From: Ampelocalamus luodianensis
Lineage: Eukaryota > Streptophyta > Magnoliopsida > Poales > Poaceae
Direction: 5' to 3'
NCBI GenBank assembly: GCA_036346255.1
Contig: CM070635.1
Location: forward strand, 47,519,715 to 47,583,714
Length of the DNA: 64,000 bases
Position 1 is the stretch's first letter, and each line of letters opens with the position of its first letter. Positions 54,364 to 64,000 of the stretch are shown here, in pieces. The position numbers and the translations under genes are program-made. The notes beneath the pieces were generated by a model. That model ran no database searches and was not told where the DNA came from. It saw only the letters and a list, made by a program, of their open reading frames with translations.

Positions 54364-57143
54364 CCCTAGCTTTTCTTTCTTTGTTACCATTGTTGACCAC
54401 CAAGCCCATCCTCCATTGTTGTCCAGTGGAGTTTCTTGCTCTTGTCCATTGCTTATCCACCTTAAGCACTGGTTTTACCTTGCAATAAAGATTGGCTATC
54501 TTTTGTAGGTTAAATCCGAGTTTATTTATCTGTCAATCCACTTCGGTTTTCAAAGACCGTGGTGTCTTTCCTTTGGCGTGTAAGCTAAAACCTTAGTTTT
54601 TAACATCTTGATCATCTTAATGACCTTAGGAGCTCGTGAATCATTCTTTCAAACATCAAGAGCTTCAACTTGCTCTAAACCAAAAGTTGATATTCTAACT
54701 TTTCGGTCTTTCATGTCATTTTCAAGAATTAGGGTTTCTCCCATGGACTTGTTATCCTAGTTAGGTTTAAACTAAACCCTAGTAGCATAACAAGTTATTC
54801 TTTAATCCTTGTTATCATCTATTTAGATTGATAACAGAAATCTGTCTCTGTTCCCTTTTGTCGGCTCAACCGACAAAAATGGGTTTCTTCTTAGTTGATG
54901 TAATCTAATCGATTAGGGTTAGATTAAGGTTAGTTTGGGATATTAATTGCCCTGCAAGATCAGGCTAAGTTCTATTCTTGAACCTTTGCTTGATCTATTT
55001 TCCTTTTTCCAAAATCGCCTCATCACTTTTCGACTCTTTAGAAATCAAAATCGACTTTGCACTAAACCCTAGTTTCTGTCTTTTGAAAACAGTAAGCTAT
55101 ATTATGGGTTATTATCACTATTATGGGTAGTTATGGCTTAAGCATATTGTCAATCATGCAATTCCAGATTGATCATGCATATTTCTTCCATTTTGTGCTT
55201 ATTGTCAATCTTGGCATTTATTGGATCTTATTGCTTCTTATAGAATCTGGTTCATCTGAAGTTTTTGAATATATTTCTGAGCAACCCAACTCCTGCAATG
55301 TGAGGTTTATTATTATCAAGGCAAGCTTCCTCTGCACCATATTGATCCCAAATTTTATACATTAGATTTTCTAAATTCGGTGACAATCTGTGCATGCTAT
55401 TTTCTCAAAATACAAGCGTGATCTCGTTATTAGTTAGGTATGACCTAGCATGATGGATTACCTCAATTGTCACCATACACTCAACCATAGCATAGTACGT
55501 ATATTATAACCTATATTTTCGTTTTGGCTTAGACATGCGATCTAGAGATTTTAGAGTTTGACAAGCATATCTTGTCAAACATGGGAATCACAAATGATCT
55601 TGTGTTATTTTGAACTCTTTGTCCAGTTTCTTTAAATCGACTTGTATTTGAAATTTAAATTGATCTCGGACAAGAGGAAGCTAGTGATGATGCTTTTGTG
55701 CACGAGATTGGGTTTGTGGTGGACTTGTCCGGTTAATTAAGAACCGAACTCTGATTATTCAATTCAAGTCCCCCACGTACTTCCACATGCGGTGTATGGG
55801 CGTTGTTTGGTTAAGTAAAATGTTAAGACTATTGGGTTGGAAACAGGAAAGTAAGAATATGTGTATTGACCTTGTATGGCATAGATGCTTTGGTTTGATG
55901 ATTGCGTTGTATGCCATGTGAGCTTGTATGTCAAGATGTCGGATGTTCTTAGAAGGGTGAGGGCGTATATGTGCTCGTAGCATATACGATACCTTAATGG
56001 TGCCGATTGCATCCTAATATGGGTAGTGAGCCCGATTCGCATTAAATTGTTTGGATCGGCATTATCGACGCAACATGTGTGCCCTGGTTAAGTAGATGCT
56101 ATCGATCGTTGTTTAAGCGGGATCGGTTCACACATGGGGTCCAACTCAATAGTGTTAGCTTGTTGAAAAATACCAAATCTTAGTTTCCGTCGGCATACCA
56201 AAGGAAGTATGTCATCATTCGGAGGCATCCAGAGGCAACGGGCTAGCTAAGTCATGTGGGTAAAGATGTACACCCCTGCAGGGTATAAACTGTTCGAATA
56301 GCCGTGTCCACGGTCATGGACGATAACTTGAATTGATGTCACCTGTATAGAAGTTTTGATTTTCAAAATCTGGTTTTGGTTTGTTTTGAAATGTGCATGA
56401 GGGATTCATGCATCGCATCGCTACAATTATGTCATTTACTTACTGCTTCTAACTAAACTTTGATTTACTAAATTGCTTTGTCAAAATTTAGTAGTTGTAG
56501 GTTAAGAGGTATCGCTTTATGCAAATTTGAACCTTTATACCTTCCTGTTGCAACCTTATGCATATATAAATTCTACTCTTTTGTGTAGGCTCTAATCAAC
56601 ACTTTCTTTTATTAGTTTGTGTAAGACTTGTGAGTACCTTCCATTACTCAAGGTGCTATCACCTATTGTTGCGTGAGGACGGTTTTCTTTATGAAGTACC
56701 GTTAGCGCCCGATCAGGCGACGCTAACGAGTAAAGCTACTTCTTTCCTCCACGCAATTGCCTGCGGGTGGATGAGGCCATTGGTGGACTTTAATATTTTG
56801 TTTTTGCTTCCGCTGTCAAACTTTTGAAGTGACCAAGTCACTTAATATTGTAGTATTAACCCGAATGTTGTAAACTTATGTTTAGTTATGTCAATGTATG
56901 ACTTGTATGTATTTGATGCAATGTTGTTGAAAGATATATATGCAATGGTCGCTGATCCTGGGAACCATTGTGAGATATATATATATATATCCGGGGATCC
57001 TGTTTATTGGAATTGTCACTTGTTAAATTTATATCTTTAGCATGATCTTTAATAAAGGGACAGTACTGTTCCTTCATTAATAATTGTGCTACAGTATGAA
57101 TTTAATTAAGTACATTTCCAATAATCTGGGGCGCCCACAGCGT

Positions 57144-57155
57144 TGGTATCAGAGC
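57144..57155 (+). other. Primer-binding site of element Y
   Basis: TGGTATCAGAGC lies four bases after the LTR end and is complementary to initiator tRNA-Met. Confidence 0.85.
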
Positions 57156-57359
57156 ATACGTTGCATGTAGGTTAGAAGTAGCATGGCCGAAGTTATTAGA
57201 GAGTCTTCTAATAAAACTATTTTCAAGCAATAATATAATTTTGAAAGTTTAAGTATGACATCTTTTATTTCTTATCTTCCTTAATGTCAATCCTTGCCCC
57301 AACTTTCTGTTGGTTTAATTAAAAGAGAATTGTTTCTTACCTTGTCCTTTTGTCTATAG

Positions 57360-57468
57360 ATGAGTGGGTGGTATTTGGTCAAGGAGACCCGAGCCGAAGA
57401 TGTTGATGGATTTCCAGCCTTACTTCGGGACATGATGTGGCGAGCCAATTTCACCTATCAGCCGGAGT
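57360..57468 (+). pseudogene. First codons of an element Y internal ORF
   Basis: An ATG frame beginning MSGWYLVKETRAEDVDGFPA and continuing RDMMWRANFTYQP runs 36 codons before it changes to LTR X sequence at 57469. It lies where a gag N-terminus is expected, 220 bp after the primer-binding site. Family is not certain from so short a piece. The longer open frame beyond 57469 is LTR sequence. Confidence 0.45.
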
Positions 57469-60050
57469 ACCACCGCAACTCGCCACCACCACCCATTTGT
57501 CCTCTCCCCTTCCCGTCTCGCCGGAATTCAAGTTCCTTCGCCGCCGGCCGCCACACCTTCCGCCGCCGTTTGCGCCGCCGTCACCACCACCGCATCATCG
57601 CCGCCGCCACCATCCGCTTCGCCACGCCTTCGCGCACCCGGTGCTCACCTCCGTTTCTCCGAAGCTCCACCGGAACGCCGCGCCGCCACATCGCCGAACC
57701 GCACCGCCGCATATCTCCTCGCCGCCGCCTCAGGTGACAAAATCGTGCGCATAATAACCCCCACGCTTCACTCTATCTTTTGGTACCCTCGCCGGCTGCT
57801 ACCATGCCGCTCTTCGCCGGCAAGCTCGTCGCCGAGCCGCCGCCGACCTCGTGTCAACGTGGCGCTGCCACGTAGGCGCCACCCGTGTGCCACCTCAGCA
57901 CGTTTGCCCTCGTGGCATCCCCGTGACGGCCGGGTCAGCGCCACATGCGCACGGACCACCACCTCAGCCCCAGCCCTAGTCCACATCAACCGTGGACTTA
58001 GTCCACATGAGCTGTGAGGCCGACATGTGGGACCCACGTGTCAGAAATTTCTTTTAATTTATTTAAATCCCGAAAATCAGCCGCTAACGTCATCTTGCGC
58101 AATAAATCCCTTTTTCAGTACAAAGATAATTCCAATAAATCGAAAAACCTAATTTCATTATTTCATGTAATTGCAATCTTCCAAAGCCCATATCTTCTAC
58201 ATTCGAACTCGATTGAGCCCATTCAAATTTCTAAATTTATATAAATTCAAGATCTAGCCAACTAAACCAAAATTATTCAATTTGGAGTTGATTTGAATCT
58301 TATTTGAATTTAGTTTGAATTTAACTTATTTTACAGATAGATTTCACGACTTGAAAGTCGATTTTGATGCCGTTGAAGAGCACATAAGAGGATTGATTTT
58401 GACTGTATGATCATTGTGATTGTACACATAGACTACCTGGAGAAAGTACTTGTGAGTACTAGGTGACCTGTTAAGAAAAACAACATCACCTCAGTATCAG
58501 TTGATCTGTTCACCTCAAGCGAGGCAAGTTACATTCTTGATCATATTTGCACCCATTATTTAAAATTATTTAAATTCTAGTTTAAATTATTATTGCATGC
58601 TTATTTATATTCAGTAATTTAAATTCCTGTTTTAAATTTATAGTTATGCCTAAAATCCTTTGTATGACCAATTTTGATAATTGAATCAAACATGTTGTCA
58701 CCCTAGTCTAAACCTGGTTGATACGATAGTATGAACTGGGATCATTTTGGAAAATATTGTGCTTAGCCATGCCTATAGACCAAATATGTTTCATTTGGGG
58801 AATTTCAGCCAAATATCAACTGTTGTTTAAATTGTACCCTTGGCATTGGTGTGTCATGAGAGTTTTGTAAATAACTTTATAAAATAAAACAAAATGATGG
58901 TTTGGACTTGGGCGAATTGGTTGTCTGGCGGGTGCAGGTTTATGCACGGCCTCAACTGGGTAGGTTGAGGTCCAGGGTTCTGTTGGTTGTCGCCCAGGTC
59001 AGTTAAGGACCGGTCTTCGAGCCGCATCTTGCTAAGCCACATCGTACTACCACATGTCTTGTATGGCGGGACTGGTGATTAATTTGCAAAGTTCTATTAT
59101 GGTCGTTCCTATTGGTGCGGTGGGTAGTCTTTCATGACCTTTGTTAGTCCGACTCGGCGCAAGAGGGGGCCTGAACCCTGCGGACGGGTAGTCCAAAGGG
59201 GGCGAAACCTTAGCGAGGGAGGACTATGGTGGAATGACGATCAGAAGGCCTTGACACGCACTCTAGACTGCTTACCTAAGGTAGTGAGCGGTGGTATCGA
59301 CGGATGCCAAACAACTAGAGAATTCATGTCTTGTGGGTAAAGTTGTACAACCTCAGCAGAGTGTAAAACTATTCAAATAGCCGTGTTCACGGTCATGGAC
59401 ATGCTGGCAAAGCCACTCGAGTTAGACTTTGATTTTTATTCAAAATGTTTTTGTAAAACAATTTTGTCATGAATGGGTGTTTATGAGAAAGGTTGTGGGT
59501 TGAAGCCCCGGGTTGGTGCCCGTGTTTATGTTGGTGTTAGGTTGGTGCCTACACTATCTTTATCAATATAAAATCAATTTTAGATTTTATAAAACTTGAG
59601 CTTTTGGACTTAGTATGGTATTTAATGTCAAATGTTGTTTTTGCACAAATAACCCTATAAGCCATCCTATGTTACATCCATTTATGCATATCATTACATT
59701 ATTTGATGGTGTAACTTGCGAGCACGGAAGTTGTGCTCATTCTTGCTTTATGCAAACAAAATTTCAGAGGAGAAGGACTTCGCTTCAAGTGTGGATCGTG
59801 ACGACTAGGCCGCTACCCCAGTCGATTGCCTGTGGCAGATTGCTGGACCCTACTACTACTTTATCGTCTTCCGCTGTGTTTATTTAATGTTGCCCTGTAA
59901 GGCTATCTTGTAATCAACTCTGTTGTTATTTAATAACTTTTAACGTTTATGGTTGTGTTATCACATCTATTTACTGTGTGAGCTAGCCACTGATCATGGG
60001 ACTAGTTCGCTTATGCACGTAAGATCCGTATGTTACTCCCGGGTCTTACA
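57469..60050 (+). mobile_element. LTR X (Tekay-like), right part, copy A
   Basis: The first 80 bases are identical to 63921-64000, which lies in LTR X copy B, so this is the later part of the same LTR. It carries the shared block at 59331-59400 and ends CCCGGGTCTTACA. Compared with copy B, roughly 0.3 kb between 52762 and 57469 is missing. The right flank GAGTA does not match the left flank CGAGC. Confidence 0.75.
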
Positions 60051-60701
60051 GAGTAGACACCAACTCTTGCAGAGTACCGACCTGTTCCCCAATGGCACTC
60101 GTATGAGCAACCATCGTGTCGTCGCGAGGAGCAACCCTCCCGGCACGAAGCCCATCGAGTACATTGTTCAGAAGTGAGATGTTATCTTGAAGATTAATCT
60201 TCACTGATTTCGTCTCCTCCTGAGAATAAGTCGAAGCCTCGTGGAGTTGTTTTATTTCAATCAGTCGATCTGGAAAGAGTAAGGATTGATTAAATGAAAC
60301 AATTCTATGAGAAGATAAATCAAATCAATAGCGGGTAAAAGTTCTACTAACCAGCTAATTGAGAACCCAACTTCTCAATTTCTTGATCTTTCTCCTTCGC
60401 AATGCGGGAGATCTCGCGGACAACTAAGGACTTCTCTTGGACCTCAACCCGAGAGACCCCACCGGCACCGAAGGGCCTTATTTTCGACTTCTTTTCCTGC
60501 AAAAGAATGAGAAGTTAAGAAGATGGAGATCAAGATCAAGAGCAGTCGTAGCCATACGTACTGTTTATTTTTTCCTGCAACCGCTTAGTTGCAGAGTTAG
60601 CCTCCTGAAGTTTCTTCAGAGGTCGATCTTTATCCTTAGCTTTTTCGACTGGCTTTTTCAAAGTCGAGTGAATCACCAAGGTCTTTTCGTCACTCTTAAA
60701 A
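60051..60701 (-). CDS. Antisense, intron-bearing reading frame of the Tat element (partial)
   Basis: On the minus strand three exon-like pieces follow one another: 60562-60701 (after CCCTTTCAG; KPVEKAKDKDRPLKKLQEAN), 60352-60496 (KKSKIRPFGAGGVSRVEVQE and EKDQEIEKLGSQLA), and 60051-60269 (RLIEIKQLHEASTYSQEETK and DGLRAGRVAPRDDTM). Introns of 65 bp (60497-60561, GTACGT...TTGCAG) and 82 bp (60270-60351, GTTAGT...TTCCAG) have plant borders. The second joins exactly in phase; the first is off by one. The Lys/Glu/Gln-rich product looks coiled-coil. It is cut by LTR X at 60050. Tat-clade elements are known to carry antisense ORFs between pol and 3' LTR, some related to host transposase-like or plant-mobile-domain genes; whether this is one is inference. 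Confidence 0.55.
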
Positions 60702-60743
60702 CTGAAAGGGTAAAGGGGAGACATGAACACACTTAAACAAGCG

Positions 60744-60839
60744 GTCGTAAGTATTTCTATGGCCCATGAGTGGTCGTATGTTATTCTACGACTACTCCCT
60801 AGTCGTAAGTTTTTCTACGACTAGTACCAAGTCGTAAGT
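60744..60839. repeat. Cluster of GTCGTAAGT / CTACGAC motifs, right
   Basis: Three to four imperfect units of GTCGTAAGT with TTCTACGACTA, the same motif as at 46239-46365. It directly precedes the LTR Z start. Confidence 0.7.
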
Positions 60840-61150
60840 TGTAACAGGCCAAATTTCAATTTCAGTAAAAATTAAAAGTTTATTTATGGTTGTGGAATTT
60901 CCTGTGTTTTTAAAAAGCTTTTTATAAATATTTTAAAGCCAAAACAAATTTATTTACAAAATTAAAAGCCAACATAAAGTTGAAAATAATTTTATTAAGT
61001 CCAAAACAAGTATGGGAATTTCTGTGAATTTTTCCATAATTTTTGGAATTATTTTGCTATTTTTCTAAAGCCTAAATGAATTTTCAGAATTAAAACAAAT
61101 AGAAAAGCAAAAGAAAATCAAAAACCCTGTTTGGGCTGAAACCCAAAGGC
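60840..61150 (+). mobile_element. LTR Z (Tekay-like), 5' fragment
   Basis: It starts TGTAACAGGCC and runs parallel to the first 0.4 kb of LTR X (shared AAAATTAAAAGCCAA, CCATAATTTTTGGA, TTTTCTAAAG), at lower identity. It stops near 61150 where an unrelated AT-rich sequence begins. Confidence 0.6.
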
Positions 61151-61654
61151 TCGGTGAAAGATCTAGACCCGCCATTATGTGGTAATGGAGTTTTGGTGAT
61201 TAATGATAAATCTAATTGAGAGACTAACACTTTTATTGATATACATATTGTGTAGTCTTATTTGGATATAAAGGTGAAAATCATGAAGGCATGCAAGTGA
61301 TTAAGTGATTAATGACAAATGCACTTGTGAGACTAATACTCTTATTGTTATATCATGCTTAGTCTCACTTGGATATAAAGCAAAAATCCAAACAGTCTCG
61401 TTTGGATATAAAGATGGAAATACAAGAGGTATGCATTCTACTTGTCTTATTATATCTTGTTGCATTCTCGGATCCAAAATATAGGATAAACTCCACCAAA
61501 AGTTTAACTTGGATATGTGCATATGTTTCCATTACACATTTGTGTATGCACACATTTAGGGGAGTCCATTCTATATTTTGTGGTTTCATTAGTATTGATC
61601 CATATTCTCTTTCCACATATATTAAGGATCTTTACTTTGAGACATATCCTTGAA

Positions 61655-61800
61655 TATATTTTAACTTGTGTAGTTAATATATTCATATGAGTATATACAA
61701 CTTGTGTAGTTCAGTATACACTCATATTTAGTATATACAACTTGTAGTTCAGATATACTCTTGGTATATATAACTTATGTAGTTCATATATACTCATGTC
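61655..61800. repeat. Four ~38-bp tandem units, ACTTGTGTAGTTCAnnATATACTC
   Basis: The units TATATACAACTTGTGTAGTT and CA-TATACTCAT-type follow-ons repeat four times with small indels. Confidence 0.7.
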
Positions 61801-62399
61801 ACTTTATATTCAATTATTTGCAATTGTGTTGTGGGACTAATGTGTGTGCTAAGATGTTTTCAAGGCTTAGTCCGGAGTTTGAATGGTGACATGAAAAGGA
61901 AATACAAAGGTGATAAGAGATCAACATGGCTTAAGACAAAGGAGTCATGCATTGCATTTAAAAGCTCGAAATGCGGTAGTACCTGGCGTTGTATGCGCTG
62001 TAGTACGTGCACACTTGATGTACCGATTTTGTATGCGGTATGAAAATTCCAGTAGCATTGCTTTTGGACTTGGTTTGCTCGAGGTGGAGCGGTAATACCG
62101 GAGTTCATGTGGCGGAACTCTGGCAGAGCTGTATGACCGCAAATATGTTGGCGGTATGTAAATTCCGAGAAGGTGTTTTTCGTATTTCTCGAGCCTCTGA
62201 AATCGGTAGTACCGCATCCGAGAAACAAGATTATCTGAGGAGGCGGTATTACGGATGCTAGTGGCGGTATACCGCACTGTCAGTAATGGCTTGCTTAGAA
62301 GCATTTATGCAGGTATATCTTGTTAATTAATGTTAATGACATTGTGGGACTAACATTTTCCATGAGTTGGATGAATAGGTTATGTTCTAGGGTGATGAA

Positions 62400-62600
62400 G
62401 ACTTTGGATGATATCATGAGTTGATTGTCATCAAGTCAAGGTTCAAGAAGATGATGCATCATGTGTTGATGCATTTCAAGATCTCGAAGAAGAGATGATC
62501 ATGAGTTGATCATCGAGTCAAGAGAAGACTCATCATGTGTTGATTGAGGTCAAGTAAAAGATGTATCATGGGTTGATGCATATCAAAACGATGACCCGGA
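62400..62600. repeat. Degenerate ATCATGNGTTGAT repeats
   Basis: ATCATGAGTTGAT or ATCATGTGTTGAT recurs five times at spacings of about 35-50 bp, mixed with CAAGTCAAG and AGATGATGCATC. The pattern is an irregular minisatellite. Confidence 0.6.
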
Positions 62601-62902
62601 CATGAAGCAAGGATGTGAGTCATCAAGCTTCAAGTGGATGGTCAAGACAAAGGTATGACTAGCTAGGGCTAAGGATATGTTCCTAGTCTTTTACCGGTCT
62701 TGGTGTTTGGTTGAAAGACCGGATTGCTAGAATAGGTTGCCGTACTATTAAGAGGGGTCTTGTCTAGTAGCTTGAGTTAGTCATGTGTTGATAGCTCATT
62801 GTGTTTGCTCTAGCTCAACTTAACATGTTGTCTATATTTGCGAATGTGTTTTGCAAATAGTTGAGGCTCATGGATAATCCTTGTAGCATGTGACTATACT
62901 TT

Positions 62903-63051
62903 GCCACCCCAAAGCAATGGGCAATCGAAAGAGCGAATGGCCGATAATGAAGGGTATCAAACTCGAGTCTTCAATCGCCTAGTTAAGCGCTGGGGCTTGG
63001 GTACAAGAATTACCTTCAGATATGGGCGATTCAGACGACACCTAGCCGAGT
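62903..63051 (+). pseudogene. Second copy of the Tat integrase stretch
   Basis: It matches 52069-52224 in order, including the region around the catalytic Glu, but with many one- to three-base indels that break the frame at once. It is followed by LTR X exactly as in the first copy. Confidence 0.75.
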
Positions 63052-64000
63052 CAGAACATCCCAAGGTTATGTTACCAAAATAAAAATAAAATAAAGTTAA
63101 TGTTTTTATTGGATTTTCTCAATTTAATAGAGTTTCATTGCTTTATTTGAATTTCAAGTAAAAAAACAAAATTAAAAATTTATTTGGAATTTTGAAGTTT
63201 TATTGGATTTAAATTGAAAATAAAAATTTACTTAATTTCTTGAATTTTCCGAGTTTTAAAGCTTTTCTTAAATATTTTAAAGCCAAAACAATTTATTTGC
63301 AAAATTAAAAGCCAAGTATAAGTTGCAAGTATTTTATTTAAGTCCAAAATACCTCCAGCAATTTATGTGATTTTTGCCATAATTTTTGGATTTATTTTGA
63401 TATTTTCTAAAGTTATTTTGAATTAATAAGAATATTTAAATTGCAAAATGAATTGAAAACCCTAAAATCCTTTGGGCCTAAACCTCCTACCATTTCCCTT
63501 TTCTCGGCGCTTGCCCACGCGCCGCCCACCACTCCACCACCCCGCTCGCCCCGCTCACCTTCTCCCCACCGCCCGACTCCAGACGGACGGCACCCAAGCC
63601 TCCACGCCACCTCGCTTTCCCACCGTTGGATGCGAATCCAACGGCGCACGCTTGTCTTCCCCGCCCAAGCCTTCTTCTTCTTCCCCACGTTCTTCCCTGC
63701 GCGCCTCCGCCATCTCGCCGCGGAACTCCGCCAACCGCCGCCTGTCGCTCAGAGACTCGCACGTGCGCATGAACCCGCGCCTACAATCGCTCCACACCCC
63801 CACGTTTCTTCTCGCGCCGAATGCCCGCGCGCCCAACCGCCGCCGCCATAACCCCCGCCGCACGATCTCCTCCCTTAGCCTCGCCCTCGGCCTATTTAAA
63901 AGCGCCCCGGGTGCGCCTTCACCACCGCAACTCGCCACCACCACCCATTTGTCCTCTCCCCTTCCCGTCTCGCCGGAATTCAAGTTCCTTCGCCGCCGGC
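63052..64000 (+). mobile_element. LTR X (Tekay-like), copy B, runs off the window
   Basis: From the start (TCAGAACATCCC, degenerate TGTAACATCCC) it follows copy A to about 63590, then 0.3 kb not present in copy A, then from 63921 the sequence at 57469. A candidate TATA box TATTTAAAAG lies at 63893-63902, followed by the likely leader. Open frames in the GC-rich part (63440-64000) have no protein character. Confidence 0.75.
63893..63902 (+). promoter_or_regulatory. Candidate TATA box of LTR X
   Basis: TATTTAAAAG within a GC-rich stretch, about 20-30 bp before the likely transcript start. The matching part of copy A has been deleted. Confidence 0.4.

Larger units (their letters stand above)
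52763..57139 (+). mobile_element. LTR Y (Tekay-like), complete 5' LTR
   Basis: It starts TGTAAACCCCAAG and ends GGCGCCCACA, 4377 bp, immediately followed by a tRNA-Met primer-binding site, so it is a 5' LTR. It contains TATATAAA at 54356-54363, an iterated CCGTTGGAT-type motif (53340-54150) and the shared LTR block at 56256-56321. No 3' LTR of this family is in the window. Confidence 0.8.
61151..62902. mobile_element. Probable fragment of a Copia (SIRE-like) LTR
   Basis: The sequence style (GGTGATTAATGA, GAGACTAACACTTTTATTG, GGCGGTATTACGG/GCGGTATACCGC) resembles LTRs of Angela/SIRE-type Copia elements of grasses. No ends, primer-binding site or coding region were found, so the call rests on motif resemblance. 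It contains two degenerate tandem repeats. No gene is visible. Confidence 0.4.

Noticed and set aside
57469..58037. Extension of the 57360 frame and neighbours as a gene
   Set aside because: From 57469 the sequence is LTR X, as shown by identity with 63921-64000.
60437..60736. Plus-strand 99-codon frame
   Set aside because: It has no domain and is the opposite strand of the antisense exons, which have better codon character and splice sites.
62380..62600. Possible CRISPR-like array
   Set aside because: Units are degenerate, spacings irregular and the context is a plant retrotransposon.

Overview
The window is nuclear DNA of a grass (Poaceae). The GC-rich first exons, the WRKY, mitochondrial bL35 and NPF genes with plant-type introns, and the mass of nested Tekay-like, Tat/RIRE2-like and Copia retrotransposons with multi-kilobase LTRs all fit a large, repeat-rich grass genome. 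I cannot name the species. Only the first ~19 kb carries recognisable host genes; the remaining ~45 kb is almost entirely retrotransposon.

Gene island (1-19 kb). A group IIe WRKY transcription factor (plus strand, two exons, 649-2410) is followed by a 2.9 kb solo LTR with a perfect 5-bp target duplication (3321-6245). Next is a minus-strand gene for mitochondrial ribosomal protein bL35 (three exons, 6751-9181), whose second intron holds a 5'-truncated LINE with its target duplication. Head to head with it lies a five-exon NRT1/PTR-family (NPF) transporter (10291-13562). The shared upstream region has site II (TGGGCT) repeats and a telo box, the usual signature of ribosomal protein promoters. 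A Copia element with unusually short (~120 bp) LTRs sits 112 bp behind the NPF stop codon (13675-19068).

Repeat region A (19-42 kb). A Stowaway-like MITE and a reversed 4.1 kb solo LTR lead into a four-layer nest. A Copia remnant (39880-40486) was hit by a Tekay-like LTR (24689-26043 plus 38910-39879). That LTR was hit by a gag-only Copia derivative (26044-38909, duplication TCTTT). That element's 3' LTR was hit by a minus-strand Copia element with non-canonical TA...CA ends (31621-38746, duplication CTATG). A tRNA-derived SINE with A and B boxes lies at 41595-41869.

Repeat region B (42-64 kb). A reversed solo LTR (41977-46149) abuts a decayed Tat-clade Gypsy element (46150-52224) with gag, protease, RT, two RNase H domains and integrase. 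Its downstream part reappears at 60051-60840 and carries an antisense, intron-containing reading frame. Between them lie pieces of two further Tekay-like LTR families (X and Y), joined in a way simple nesting cannot explain. The integrase/LTR X junction occurs a second time at 62903-64000.

Points most worth a second look: the antisense intron-bearing gene in the Tat element; a block of about 65 bp shared by five otherwise diverged LTRs; the systematic loss of CAG/CTG in one copy of two paralogous pairs, which may be a consensus-quality artefact at methylated CHG sites; the duplicated chimeric junction; and the reading frame of the bL35m presequence. I found no CRISPR array, rRNA gene, convincing tRNA gene or bacterial-type system.
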